Source of the DNA: Lachnospiraceae bacterium
GTDB lineage: Bacteria; Bacillota; Clostridia; Lachnospirales; Lachnospiraceae
Assembly: GCA_910575155.1 (NCBI GenBank)
Contig: CAJTDX010000001.1
Span: 62,001 to 126,000 of the forward strand
DNA: 64,000 nt
Reading direction: 5' to 3'
Below, one piece after another: positions 35,001 to 43,540 of this stretch. Numbering within the stretch: the first letter of the stretch is position 1; each line of letters starts with the position of its first letter. Below the pieces are notes generated by a model, which ran no database searches, was not told the DNA's origin, and worked only from the letters and a program-made list of their open reading frames with translations. The position numbers and the translations under genes were made by a program.

Positions 35001-37113
35001 CATGACCTTCTTTTACCGCAATCTCAAATCCTCTCAGATAAATCTCACGGAGCGCCCGTTCCGATACACGGGAATCATCATAATGTCTGTTCGTCTCCTG
35101 GTTGTTAGCGCAGAAGTGCTTGATTGTCACGGTTGCTCCTGATTTCTGAATCCCCTTTGTATATGCGGCTGCAACGCGGCCGGTTACCAGAGGATCTTCG
35201 GAATAATACTCAAAGTTACGTCCGTTTAAGGGGTTACGGTGAATGTTGATACCAGGGCCGAGAAGAGAATCAATTTCATTTTCAATCATTTCCTGGCCTT
35301 CGAGCGTCATCATTTTCTCAATCAGATCCAGATTCCATGTACAGGCAATGGCAGCCCCTCCCGGAATACTGGTAGCGTTTGCTGTCTGGCGGATTCCGGA
35401 AGGACCGTCGGCAGTGCAGGCGCGCGGAATCCCGTACAGCTCTGTCAATGTGGTAACTGTGCCGTCCTCCAGTTTGGTGTTCACGCCGCCGAACGCAGAT
35501 GCAACTCCTGCAGTGACGCCTGCGGGACTCATACCTTCGCCCTGTACGATGGAAATCAGTTCTGACCAGCTCAACTGAGCCACAAACTGCTCAATCGTTA
35601 CTTTTCCATCGGCAACATCTTTCAAATCGTAATGCTGATTATCCTTTTTCACAAGCTCTTCTGGCAGATTATCCAGTATCTTCTTGGGTACGTCAACCGT
35701 CTGAAGCGGAACATCTTCGTAACCTACCGCTGTCACCATGGTTCCGTCTTCGTCCGTAACCAGAGGTTTTATACGCTGGAATGCTTTCACCGGAGCCATT
35801 TCTTCTTCCAGCTGCTCTACCACTTTTAATTCTTTCTGATTATACACATAAGCAAGCTTGCTGTCGCGCACATTATTTCCCACATAAACGCTGTAATCTC
35901 CCGCTTCTAACACATATGCGGACTTATGCCCTGTGACGCCGCTGTCATCGTAGGTCTTCATATTATCTTTCTTAAAAGTCAGTGTGATATCCTGAGACTC
36001 GCCCGGCTCTAAGAGCTTTGTTTTTGCAAATGCCACCAGCTCTTTGGCGGGTCTTCCAAGCTTGCCCTGAGGCGCTCCAAAATAAACCTGTACCGTTTCT
36101 TTTCCCGCGCGGTCGCCGGTATTTTCAACTGTTGTAAACACATTGATACTGTCTTCTGTCTCTGTTACAGAATAAGCGCTGGTATCAAAGGTGGTATAAG
36201 ACAGTCCATAGCCGAACGGATACAGGACTCTGTCTTTTGCAAAAGTTTCAAAATAACGGTATCCTACGTAGATATCCTCTGCATAGTAATTGTAATCCGT
36301 TCTTCCGAAATTTTTGGAAGACGGATAGTCTTCATATTCTTTGGCAATGGTATCTGTCAGATGTCCGCTTGGATTTACATCGCCCGTCAGCACATCTGCA
36401 ACGCCGTCGCCGCCGCTCATGCCGCCCTGCCATACATAAATGACAGAATCAATATCGTAATCATCCATCCACAGCATATCCATGATGGCCGGCACGTTCA
36501 GCACTACCGCAACTTTATCAAACGCGGCTGAGACTTTTGTGAGCATATCTTTCTCTGTCTCTGTCAGCAGGTAGCTTCCGGCTGCAACAGCAGAATCTTT
36601 ATCCTCGCCTGCCGTACGTCCGATTAAAACGACTGCCGTATCGGATTTTGCTTTCGCCGCTTCCACCTGTTCCTGCGTCAGAGGCATTTCTTCCTGAAAC
36701 CACGGCTCTGCAGCCCATCCGCCGCCGCCGTTGTCAAAAGGATGGCTTTTTACCCACTCTGTGTAGGTATCTGCCAGTTCTTCATTGACCTGGACTTTGG
36801 GGTTCTTTCTCAATCCTTCCAGAATTCCGGTTGTATAAGGAACCTTTACATCTCCTCCGGAACCAGTACCGCTCTTGTAATAATTGCACTGCGCGCGGCC
36901 GAATACAGAAATCTTCTCTCCGCCCTCTATTGGCAGTACCGCATTTTCATTTTTTATTAACACACACCCTTCTGCAACTACCTGACGGGCAACATTGCTC
37001 AATCCGTCCAGTACCTTTGCTTCCGCGACCCTGGCGGGGGCCACAGGCAAGCCTGTAACCGCCATAGCCGCTGCACATGCAAGGGCAAGAAAACGTTTTT
37101 TGAATTTCGTCAT
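32041..37113 (-). CDS. Secreted GH3 beta-glucosidase with permuted domains
   Basis: This 1690-residue protein has a signal peptide at 1-31. The GH3 halves are in swapped order: the alpha/beta sandwich and FnIII come first (about 35-415: ARQVVAEGCVLIKNENAVLP, YPFGYGLSYTTF). The TIM barrel follows (about 505-822: ADGPSGIRQ, GPGINIHRNPLNGRNFEYYSEDP, KHFCANNQETNR) with the nucleophile Asp in GIVMTDWWA. Then come cadherin-like strands, a concanavalin-like domain (about 1021-1218), a CBM6-like domain (about 1231-1358), a FIVAR-like helical segment, Big_2 (about 1426-1508) and a Lys-rich Ig-like tail. The permuted order is known from ruminal clostridial beta-glucosidases. The start ATG follows GGAAGGA. 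It lies 42 bases after the CBM protein gene in one operon. Confidence 0.9.
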   Translation of the reverse strand: MTKFKKRFLALACAAAMAVTGLPVAPARVAEAKVLDGLSNVARQVVAEGCVLIKNENAVLPIEGGEKISVFGRAQCNYYKSGTGSGGDVKVPYTTGILEGLRKNPKVQVNEELADTYTEWVKSHPFDNGGGGWAAEPWFQEEMPLTQEQVEAAKAKSDTAVVLIGRTAGEDKDSAVAAGSYLLTETEKDMLTKVSAAFDKVAVVLNVPAIMDMLWMDDYDIDSVIYVWQGGMSGGDGVADVLTGDVNPSGHLTDTIAKEYEDYPSSKNFGRTDYNYYAEDIYVGYRYFETFAKDRVLYPFGYGLSYTTFDTSAYSVTETEDSINVFTTVENTGDRAGKETVQVYFGAPQGKLGRPAKELVAFAKTKLLEPGESQDITLTFKKDNMKTYDDSGVTGHKSAYVLEAGDYSVYVGNNVRDSKLAYVYNQKELKVVEQLEEEMAPVKAFQRIKPLVTDEDGTMVTAVGYEDVPLQTVDVPKKILDNLPEELVKKDNQHYDLKDVADGKVTIEQFVAQLSWSELISIVQGEGMSPAGVTAGVASAFGGVNTKLEDGTVTTLTELYGIPRACTADGPSGIRQTANATSIPGGAAIACTWNLDLIEKMMTLEGQEMIENEIDSLLGPGINIHRNPLNGRNFEYYSEDPLVTGRVAAAYTKGIQKSGATVTIKHFCANNQETNRHYDDSRVSERALREIYLRGFEIAVKEGHARSVMTSYNPINGLWAASNYDLATDILRKEWGFEGIVMTDWWARMNKNIGDASTTSSGVQYLNAMVKSQNDLYKVTPDSSTDSASNVGTKIVTDGLTTAELQRSAVNICNYLLKSQAFARLTGREFEPYSTSGDEWFSVEKSQFGDPRLTAITVDGREITTFDEYVFEYNVYMPSQIDKMPEVSGTALGNGAVTVEQATKDSRVAKIYVKENGEETIYRVIFSAQEGLPPVFDNPVYAVLDDIRINGATIEGFTPEVYEYAIPVESISSEPAITWTASDDVTVSKSWDNELKMATITCTTTDQVKYYRIRFGVRPQNDEFNDNSLNETIWTVENENPDNWSIGNGHLTINSEYGSLYQDQSDKPETNAHNLFVQSAYGDWEAVAKLDVAKLPWTNYQSTGIVVKQDNDNYINLKAEWSSKLTISLTQETNATISILEELPASDLEKFSDTVYFKLKKIGNTYTAAVSPDGETYMNFSAAASGEYSDPKFALINCNGSVENADSLAANFDYVKFNTDVAAPVLEIGNDTKLKVAQTEPVAISSGLRPTVCKDEDGGKNFTNCNKGEYVTYNVNVAKTGIYDFTARMASAASETAQVKAIVYLDGEEATSFVTSGTGGAQEWVTSQVNKVKLTAGKHKLKVYFDMAGMELNWINMKLASELSDTELKNAIEAAEAKDISAYPAARQEAFRLALEAAKEAAANAASQGELDAALQALQEADKNLAVKTPVTSIKLEAKELSLIPGNSVVLNAVTAPAEHTDTLIWSSSDEKVATVKDGVVTGAAEGTAVITVSAGSLKASCTVVVEKYNPDGDKPKPPVTSNQGAINQVKAACSKSLLYAGGNTENTAKITVTVPQGAEIKSVDYGTSNVKAAAINIAGEITAAKAGKAAITAKVELTNGESKVFTFNVTVKKAYIKKVKVPASVKKGKSVKLKAKAYGSSAKITWSLKKSSKVAKLTKAGKFTAKKKGSVTVVATSGKIKKTFKIKVK

Positions 37114-37155
37114 CAATATTCCTTCCTCTCTGCATTTCATGCTATCAAATTTCGC

Positions 37156-40100
37156 CTATTTGATCTTTACCTTAAATGTCAGTTTCACTTTTCCGGCATA
37201 AGCGGTGATTTTCGCCGTACCTTTCTTCTTTCCGGTAAGCTTGCCGCTCTTTGTCACAGACGCAAGTTTTTTACTGGCTTTATTCGCCATCTTGAAGCTT
37301 ATTTTCTTGGAAGATCCGTATACGCTTGCCTTCATGGTAACGGATTTGCCCTTCTTTACGCTGTAACTCTTCTTTTTCAGTTTGATATATGCTTTTTTAA
37401 CCGTAATCTTCTTGCTCAGAGAAGTTGTTTCGCCATTTGTCAGCGTAATTTTTGCAGTGATAACTGCCTTACCTGCCTTCTTGGCTGTGACAACGCCATT
37501 TGCAGACACGCTTGCCACTTTGCTGTTGTCCACAGAGTATTCCACTTTAGAAAGGCTTGCTCCGGTAGGCAGGAGAGGCTTAACGGTGGTTTTCTTATCA
37601 GCATCGCCGCCTGCATACAGTGTATTGAGCATCGGATATAACGTAACCTTGCTGATAAAGCTTGCCGGTGTGTTTACACTGGGCTGCTGTGGCTGCGGCT
37701 TTTTGCCGACAACTACCGCACAGGTTGTTTTTACGCCGTCTGCCGCTGCCGTAATCACCGTTGTTCCGTCTTTGACTGCCCGTACCAAACCGTCTTCAAC
37801 GGTTGCCACTGCCGGATCGCTGCTCGTCCATGTAACCGCGGATGTGCTGTTTTCCGGAGTAATGGCAGCCTGAAGCTGGAATGTATCATTCACATCCATG
37901 TTCAGTTTATGTATATTCAGGGAAATGCCTGACGCCAGTACAGGTTTTTCACCAAATTTGAAGCTCTTTAAGTCAACGCCGTCGTTTTTCATGGCGATGC
38001 GCAGTGTATAACTGCCGGACGGCAGTACGACAGGCGCTCCGTCTGAATCGGTAAATTCGCCGTTGGTAGCGTTCAGTTTTACTGCAGCTAACACAGTTTC
38101 TGTGCCATCCTTAATCATGGACAATTCCAGTTCCGGACTCTTGCTTCCTGTATAGGAATAATTGAAATATAAAATTCCATCCAATGCTGCATTTATGGAG
38201 ATTGGATAATCCAAAGCTGTTCCTGCCGCTGTTCCTGTTACAATACCGGATGAGATTATACAGGAACCTGAAGCATCGCTGAAATTAGCCGCCTGGAATA
38301 CGCTTTCTGCGCCCGGCTGCGGCATATCAACGGTTCCCGCCTGTTTCTTTGTGATTTTCACACGGTTCAGACGCACCTTATCGCTCTCTGCGAAAAGACG
38401 GATCGTCTGTTCGCCTGCTTTCAGGGAAACTGTGCTGCGGATCTCTTTTACAAGATTTCCTTCTGCTTCCATCTTTGGTACGCTTACCGTCGCGTAAACA
38501 TCCTTTACTTCTTCCGGATATTCACGGTTTTCCCCGTTGTTATATTTGATGCTGAAAGCTTTTTCCACCGCCTCGTCGCTGTAAAGCGCACAGGTAAAGG
38601 TGTAATCTCCTGCTTCTTTTACATCTACATAGTAATCCGCCCAGTTTCCGGCCTTGACATTGCTGTTCATAAAGCCGTTCGCACGGTATGATTTTGTCTG
38701 AGCCAGAACAATTGTATTACTGTTTGTTAAAATAATAGGCTGTAATTTTTTCCTGACAGCCTCCATGGCTTTCTTAGCGTCTTTACATGCCTTTTGCGCA
38801 TCGGCAATGGTTGCCGCGGCATTAATCGCTGCGATGCCTGCATCCTTTGCCGCAACCAGCTCCTGCCATTCTTTTTCATGGTAATCGTTCTGATTATATC
38901 TTCCAAATTCTTTCTGTAAATCCTTAATCTCATCTTCTTTTGCTTTTACAAGCTCCAAAGCCTCAATCTTTGCCAGGCACTCATTTAATTTTGTCACAAG
39001 CGCAGGAGCGATTTCTGCTTTCTCCTGTGCTGTCAGTGCGTCGTAAAAATTCTTTGCTTTCTCGACTTCTTCCTTATGTTCCAGAGTCAGACTATCCTGA
39101 GACGGAAGATCTTCAAGCAGTTTATTCACATAACTTACCGGGCTGCCTGCATACATAAACGTGATTGTCTTCAAATTGATATCAGCAGAATCCCAGTGAA
39201 GACAGAACGTATATCTTCCTTTCGGCAGAAGAACCCCTTCGGGAACGCTGTCTGTGTACTTATCTGTATCATACCAGTTTCCGCTGCCGCCCCCTGTGGT
39301 TGCCAGAGCGCTGGTTCCCAGATCAATCACTTTGCCGTCAGCTATGCGCTGTGCGGTAAGAGAAGAATTGCCATTTGAGGTATAATTGTAAACCAGGTTA
39401 TAGATTGCGGCTGCTTCCACATTAATCTCATATTTCAAAGTCAGGCCGTTTGCCGCATATCCGATATTGGCGCCGTTATTTTCAATCGCGTAATATTCCG
39501 TGCCATCGCTGCATTTTGTCGCATCAATGGTAACAGGCAAACGCGTATCCGCGCCGGATAACTCTCCGGTTACATTGTGAACTTCCATGTCGACCACATC
39601 CACTTTGGTCAGGCTGAATCCTTCTGCCAGCGCTCTGGTCCGCAGAATATATTCTCCCGCCTTCAGATGCAGGCTCTGTCTTTGCTGGATCGCTCCGTAA
39701 TAATGCGTAAGCTGAACCGGATTCAGTTTTATAGTAAAATCAGAATCCTTCATTTCATCTTTTTTCTCTCCGGCAAGAATCTGGAACGCATCCTCAACCG
39801 CTGAATCGTTTGCAGCAATGTTGTATACTAAGGTATAATCTCCTTCTTCCTCTACATTCAGCCAATAATCTACATAGTTTCCTGCGGCAACGCCTCTGCG
39901 GAGACTGCCGTTCTTTCTGTTTTCCGCAACCTTATTTTCATTTAATTCCAGCGCCTCGCCTTTTGTCAGAATCAGCGCCTCATCCAGGATCTCTTCCTGT
40001 TCCTGCGGATCATTACAGGTAAATCTGAATTTATCTACCTTGAAATCACTTCCCTCTGCCCAGGAGCCAAATTTCAAATCATAATTTCCTGCCTCTTCAA

Positions 40101-42570
40101 TGTTGAGATCCCATCCGGTATCGACCCACGCATAAGTATTCGCCGTAGCTGTTGGATCAAGGGAAATTTCTTTCATGCTCTCATCCATTTTGCCGCCCAG
40201 CGGAGCGTATTCCATATGGACATTCGTTGCCGCCGTCGGAACTGCGACCAGCAGTTCCATGCGATAGATGCCGGCATTTGGAAATGCTATGATACTTCTT
40301 CCATTGTTCCATTGTCCCGGATAAGACGCGTATGTAACTTCTGTGCCGTCTGCCGCCGTCTCTTTACCTACGGTTACATTCCATGACCCTTCTCCTTCTG
40401 CGCCGTCCTCAGCCTCTGTCGTGATAATCACAGGCTCCGGTATCTTTTTAAGCGTCAGTTCCAGAGAAGCCACATCTATATCTGCGTCGCCCCAGTCCGC
40501 TGTGAGCGTATGTTTTCCTGCTTTGAGTTTGAACTCTGCCGCCGCTGTGTCTGCATAGGACTGACCTGCATTTACTGTGCTTTCCGCTACTTTCGCTCCG
40601 TCAACTCTGGTTGTCAGAGCTGCATTTTTTGCTGCCAGGGCTTTATAGGTAATCGCATAAGTTCCCGCCTGTTTTACGTCAATGGCATAATGAAGTTTCA
40701 GTCCCTTTGACGGATACACAATGTTTCCACTTTGATCGAATGCATGATAGCCGTCCCTGCTTCCGTACGCATCCGCCTTAATCACGGTTTGATCATTGAC
40801 TGCGTCGCCTTTCACTGCATGTGTTTTTGCATCGGCGCCGCTGATCTCTATTTTTGTGATTGTTACTCCTGCCGCCAGTGTCTGAACACGCAGAACCTGA
40901 GAAGCAACGCCCAGAGTTACGGTTTCTTTTACCTGAACTGCTTCTGTAAACTTTGACAGCTCCAACGCCGCGTTCTCAACTTTATTGCTGTCCTCCGGAT
41001 TTACCGTGGACTGAATACCGGCCGTACCTGCTGCAAAATCTGCCGCTTCTACTGGCGCGACCGTATATGTAACCGTATATTCGCCTGCATCCTGCACATT
41101 TAATTCATAATCCTTTGCGCCGTTTGCTCCGCTGATTTCATCTGTAAATACTGCCGGAGTATCTTTTCCCAGCTCTGTTGCGTCCTCGCTGGCCTCTTTG
41201 ATTTTTTTGAGCGTCAGTGATTTTACATTCAGGTCTGTCGAACCCCAAACAGCGCTCAGCACATGTTCGCCTGCTTCCAGTTTGATTGCGACTGCTTCAC
41301 TGTCCTGATAATCTCCTTCATACCAGTTTCCTTCACCGGCATATTTGATCATCTGGCTCTCTGCCGCATTTTCACCGTCAACCTTCGTACCCAATGTGGT
41401 ATCGTTGTTTGAGACATAATTATAGGAAATCGTATACGTGCCGCTCTCTGCCGCACGAACCGCATAAGCAAGTTCCAGACCCCTGGCAGCGTAAGAAATA
41501 TTACCTGCGCCTTCAATGTCGCAGCCATCGCTTGCATTGACAAACGCTCCTGCGGGAATTGTCGTATTCTCTCCCAGGTCATGTATGGTCTGAGCATTGA
41601 TCACAGCTCCTTTTACGGAGCCTCCCTTCTTCAGAGCCTGTATACGCAGCACCTGGTTTCCTGCATCCAAATGAACGCTCTGCCTCGTCGGAAAGTCTCC
41701 CCAGATATAAGGTACGTTTACAGGCGCAAGCTTCGTTTCACCTTCGGCTCCCGGATTGATAATTGTCTGGAACGATTCCTGTATTCCTTCCGCCGGAACG
41801 CCTTCTGTCTGGGCGTTCTTCCCCTGCAGATAGGTAATGGTGTAATCGCCCGCCTGCTTTACATTGATCCTGTAATCTGCATAGCTGGTCTCATCCTCAA
41901 TCGGATTGAGCGTTCCTTTCTTTTCACTTGCAAAAGATTCTGCCAGCTCCAGCTCATCCTCTGTATTCAGTTCCCGATATGCGTCCTTGTCTATTAATTT
42001 GAAACGAATTTCCTGGATTTTAAGACCTTTGTCTTTCTCCTCCTCGTCGTTCTCCCAACCTGTCCAGTCGCCAATTTTAAATACATAGTCTCCCGCCTGC
42101 GCAATATCAATTGCAGCACAGTCAAACTCTTTATATTCGCCTGCATTTGTCTTTTCAAACAACGTGCCCGGCGTATTGCCGCTGGCAAAAACCGTTTCAT
42201 CTTTTCCATCATTGCCTTCGCCTGATCCCACTACATGAAACACACAGAAATTTCCCGGAACATGCTCTACCTCCGCCAGAAAACTGATCTGGTATCTTCC
42301 CGGCGTTGTAAAATTCACATCCCACACTGCATTTGAATATTGTTTTGAAGTAATCTTACAGAACGTCGCCTCCTCACCGTCGCTTCCGCTTACGATTCCT
42401 TTCTCGACCGCGTTAGAGCTGGGATTTCCCTGACCTGCCGGCCGAAAGTCGCCGCTCTTTACGACAACCGTTGGCGTTTCTGCCGCCTGCACGACGGTCT
42501 GCGGGGGCGTGACAAGCACTGTGGTCAGAAACATGACCAGCGCCAGAAACATTGATAATTTTTGTTTCAT
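37156..42570 (-). CDS. Giant secreted protein built of repeated CBM-like modules, no catalytic domain
   Basis: This 1804-residue protein has a signal peptide at 1-29. I can align its beta-sandwich modules by eye as three types in the order A-B-C-B-C-A-B-C, a helical FIVAR-like segment, then B-C. Type A ends with WDLNIEEAGNYDLKFGSW-like text. Type B has NVKQAGDYTITY and SVHLDAGNQVLRIQAL. Type C has YAARGLELAYAV and IKLEAGEHVLSAVWGS-DLNVKSL. Then a Big_2 domain and a Lys-rich tail homologous to that of the GH3 protein follow. The modules resemble CBM6/CBM35 sandwiches. No glycosidase motif is visible, so it should bind glycan at the cell surface, beside the GH3 enzyme made from the same message. 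AGAAGGAGG precedes ATG. A TATAAT at 42616-42611 has no good -35, which fits activation by a regulator. Confidence 0.75.
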   Translation of the reverse strand: MKQKLSMFLALVMFLTTVLVTPPQTVVQAAETPTVVVKSGDFRPAGQGNPSSNAVEKGIVSGSDGEEATFCKITSKQYSNAVWDVNFTTPGRYQISFLAEVEHVPGNFCVFHVVGSGEGNDGKDETVFASGNTPGTLFEKTNAGEYKEFDCAAIDIAQAGDYVFKIGDWTGWENDEEEKDKGLKIQEIRFKLIDKDAYRELNTEDELELAESFASEKKGTLNPIEDETSYADYRINVKQAGDYTITYLQGKNAQTEGVPAEGIQESFQTIINPGAEGETKLAPVNVPYIWGDFPTRQSVHLDAGNQVLRIQALKKGGSVKGAVINAQTIHDLGENTTIPAGAFVNASDGCDIEGAGNISYAARGLELAYAVRAAESGTYTISYNYVSNNDTTLGTKVDGENAAESQMIKYAGEGNWYEGDYQDSEAVAIKLEAGEHVLSAVWGSTDLNVKSLTLKKIKEASEDATELGKDTPAVFTDEISGANGAKDYELNVQDAGEYTVTYTVAPVEAADFAAGTAGIQSTVNPEDSNKVENAALELSKFTEAVQVKETVTLGVASQVLRVQTLAAGVTITKIEISGADAKTHAVKGDAVNDQTVIKADAYGSRDGYHAFDQSGNIVYPSKGLKLHYAIDVKQAGTYAITYKALAAKNAALTTRVDGAKVAESTVNAGQSYADTAAAEFKLKAGKHTLTADWGDADIDVASLELTLKKIPEPVIITTEAEDGAEGEGSWNVTVGKETAADGTEVTYASYPGQWNNGRSIIAFPNAGIYRMELLVAVPTAATNVHMEYAPLGGKMDESMKEISLDPTATANTYAWVDTGWDLNIEEAGNYDLKFGSWAEGSDFKVDKFRFTCNDPQEQEEILDEALILTKGEALELNENKVAENRKNGSLRRGVAAGNYVDYWLNVEEEGDYTLVYNIAANDSAVEDAFQILAGEKKDEMKDSDFTIKLNPVQLTHYYGAIQQRQSLHLKAGEYILRTRALAEGFSLTKVDVVDMEVHNVTGELSGADTRLPVTIDATKCSDGTEYYAIENNGANIGYAANGLTLKYEINVEAAAIYNLVYNYTSNGNSSLTAQRIADGKVIDLGTSALATTGGGSGNWYDTDKYTDSVPEGVLLPKGRYTFCLHWDSADINLKTITFMYAGSPVSYVNKLLEDLPSQDSLTLEHKEEVEKAKNFYDALTAQEKAEIAPALVTKLNECLAKIEALELVKAKEDEIKDLQKEFGRYNQNDYHEKEWQELVAAKDAGIAAINAAATIADAQKACKDAKKAMEAVRKKLQPIILTNSNTIVLAQTKSYRANGFMNSNVKAGNWADYYVDVKEAGDYTFTCALYSDEAVEKAFSIKYNNGENREYPEEVKDVYATVSVPKMEAEGNLVKEIRSTVSLKAGEQTIRLFAESDKVRLNRVKITKKQAGTVDMPQPGAESVFQAANFSDASGSCIISSGIVTGTAAGTALDYPISINAALDGILYFNYSYTGSKSPELELSMIKDGTETVLAAVKLNATNGEFTDSDGAPVVLPSGSYTLRIAMKNDGVDLKSFKFGEKPVLASGISLNIHKLNMDVNDTFQLQAAITPENSTSAVTWTSSDPAVATVEDGLVRAVKDGTTVITAAADGVKTTCAVVVGKKPQPQQPSVNTPASFISKVTLYPMLNTLYAGGDADKKTTVKPLLPTGASLSKVEYSVDNSKVASVSANGVVTAKKAGKAVITAKITLTNGETTSLSKKITVKKAYIKLKKKSYSVKKGKSVTMKASVYGSSKKISFKMANKASKKLASVTKSGKLTGKKKGTAKITAYAGKVKLTFKVKIK

Positions 42571-42652
42571 TTTGTTTCCTCCTTCTCTCCTTTTCTAAAA
42601 GATACTTAAAATTATACCTGTTTTCCAGAAAAAATGAAGTAGGCATTCTTTT

Positions 42653-42692
42653 AAAAAAGTGGACTATTTTTAAAAAAATAGTCCACTTTTTT
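42653..42692. terminator. Strong bidirectional terminator
   Basis: An almost perfect palindrome of about 19 bp per arm (AAAAAAGTGGACTATTTTT and its complement) with a 2-base loop ends in T-runs on both strands. It stops transcription after the AraC-type regulator (minus strand) just before the CBM operon promoter. Confidence 0.85.
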
Positions 42693-42704
42693 ATATTCTT
42701 CCAA

Positions 42705-43436
42705 TTAATGGTTTTTCTTATATTCTCTTGCCGACATTCCCATTACCTTTTTAAACACCCTGGAAAAGTATTTTTCATCCTGATAACCAACCGCATGAGC
42801 GATCTGATACGTCTTAAGGTAATTTTGCTTCAGATAACCGCAGGCCCGCCTGATTCGGATCTGATTGAGATAATCAATATACCCGCACCCCAGATATTTG
42901 GGAAACAAGGTCGAGAGATACCCCGCCGAGATTCCCACCTCATCCGCAATGCGCTGCAGCGTAAGTTCTTCCATATAGAAATCTTCTATATATGCTTTCG
43001 CCCGGTTTATAATATTCCAATGCCCTCCTTCCGCCTCATCATGCACGTCCTCCTGTCTTCCTTCAATTTCATCAACAATATCAAGAATCCGTTTTAAAAT
43101 ATCCGTGGAACGGATGGGTTTCAGCATGTAATCCTGCGCCCCATAATGCAGCGCCTGCTGCGCATATTTAAACTCCTTAAACCCGCTGAGAATGATTGTC
43201 TGAGGCAAAACGTCCACCGCCTTCGCCTCTCTCATAACGTCCAGACCGCTTTTCAGCGGCATCTGTATATCCAAAAGCATCACATCCGGCCGGTTCGTAA
43301 AAATAATTTCAAGCGCCTCCTGTCCGTTCTTTGCCGTATAAATTTTTGAAAACCGGTCTGTATGCAGACGTATATACTTCTCCATTCCACTGCGGGTCAT
43401 ATCCTCATCATCTGCGATCAATAACTTTACCGCCAT
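42705..43436 (-). CDS. AraC-type response regulator (YesN-like)
   Basis: This 243-residue regulator has a receiver domain (about 1-120) with the acidic pair IADDED, the phospho-Asp in VMLLDIQMP, Ser in IILSGFKE and Lys in MLKPIRS. A C-terminal AraC double HTH follows (about 140-243: ELTLQRIADEVGISAGYLSTLFPKY and TYQIAHAVGYQDEKYFSRVFKK). Such regulators pair with YesM-type kinases and turn on glycan-use genes. No kinase gene is adjacent. It lies between the CBM-GH3 operon and the GH13 gene and is a good candidate for their control. The start ATG 43436 follows GGAGG by 8 bases. Confidence 0.88.
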   Translation of the reverse strand: MAVKLLIADDEDMTRSGMEKYIRLHTDRFSKIYTAKNGQEALEIIFTNRPDVMLLDIQMPLKSGLDVMREAKAVDVLPQTIILSGFKEFKYAQQALHYGAQDYMLKPIRSTDILKRILDIVDEIEGRQEDVHDEAEGGHWNIINRAKAYIEDFYMEELTLQRIADEVGISAGYLSTLFPKYLGCGYIDYLNQIRIRRACGYLKQNYLKTYQIAHAVGYQDEKYFSRVFKKVMGMSAREYKKNH

Positions 43437-43540
43437 ATCAGCAACCTCCATGACTGCGGACGATTTTTCGTGCAGTTTCAAAAGCTTTGCCCGGGGTGTG
43501 TAAAAAATTCCGGAACCGATATTCTTCACACAGCCTTTTG

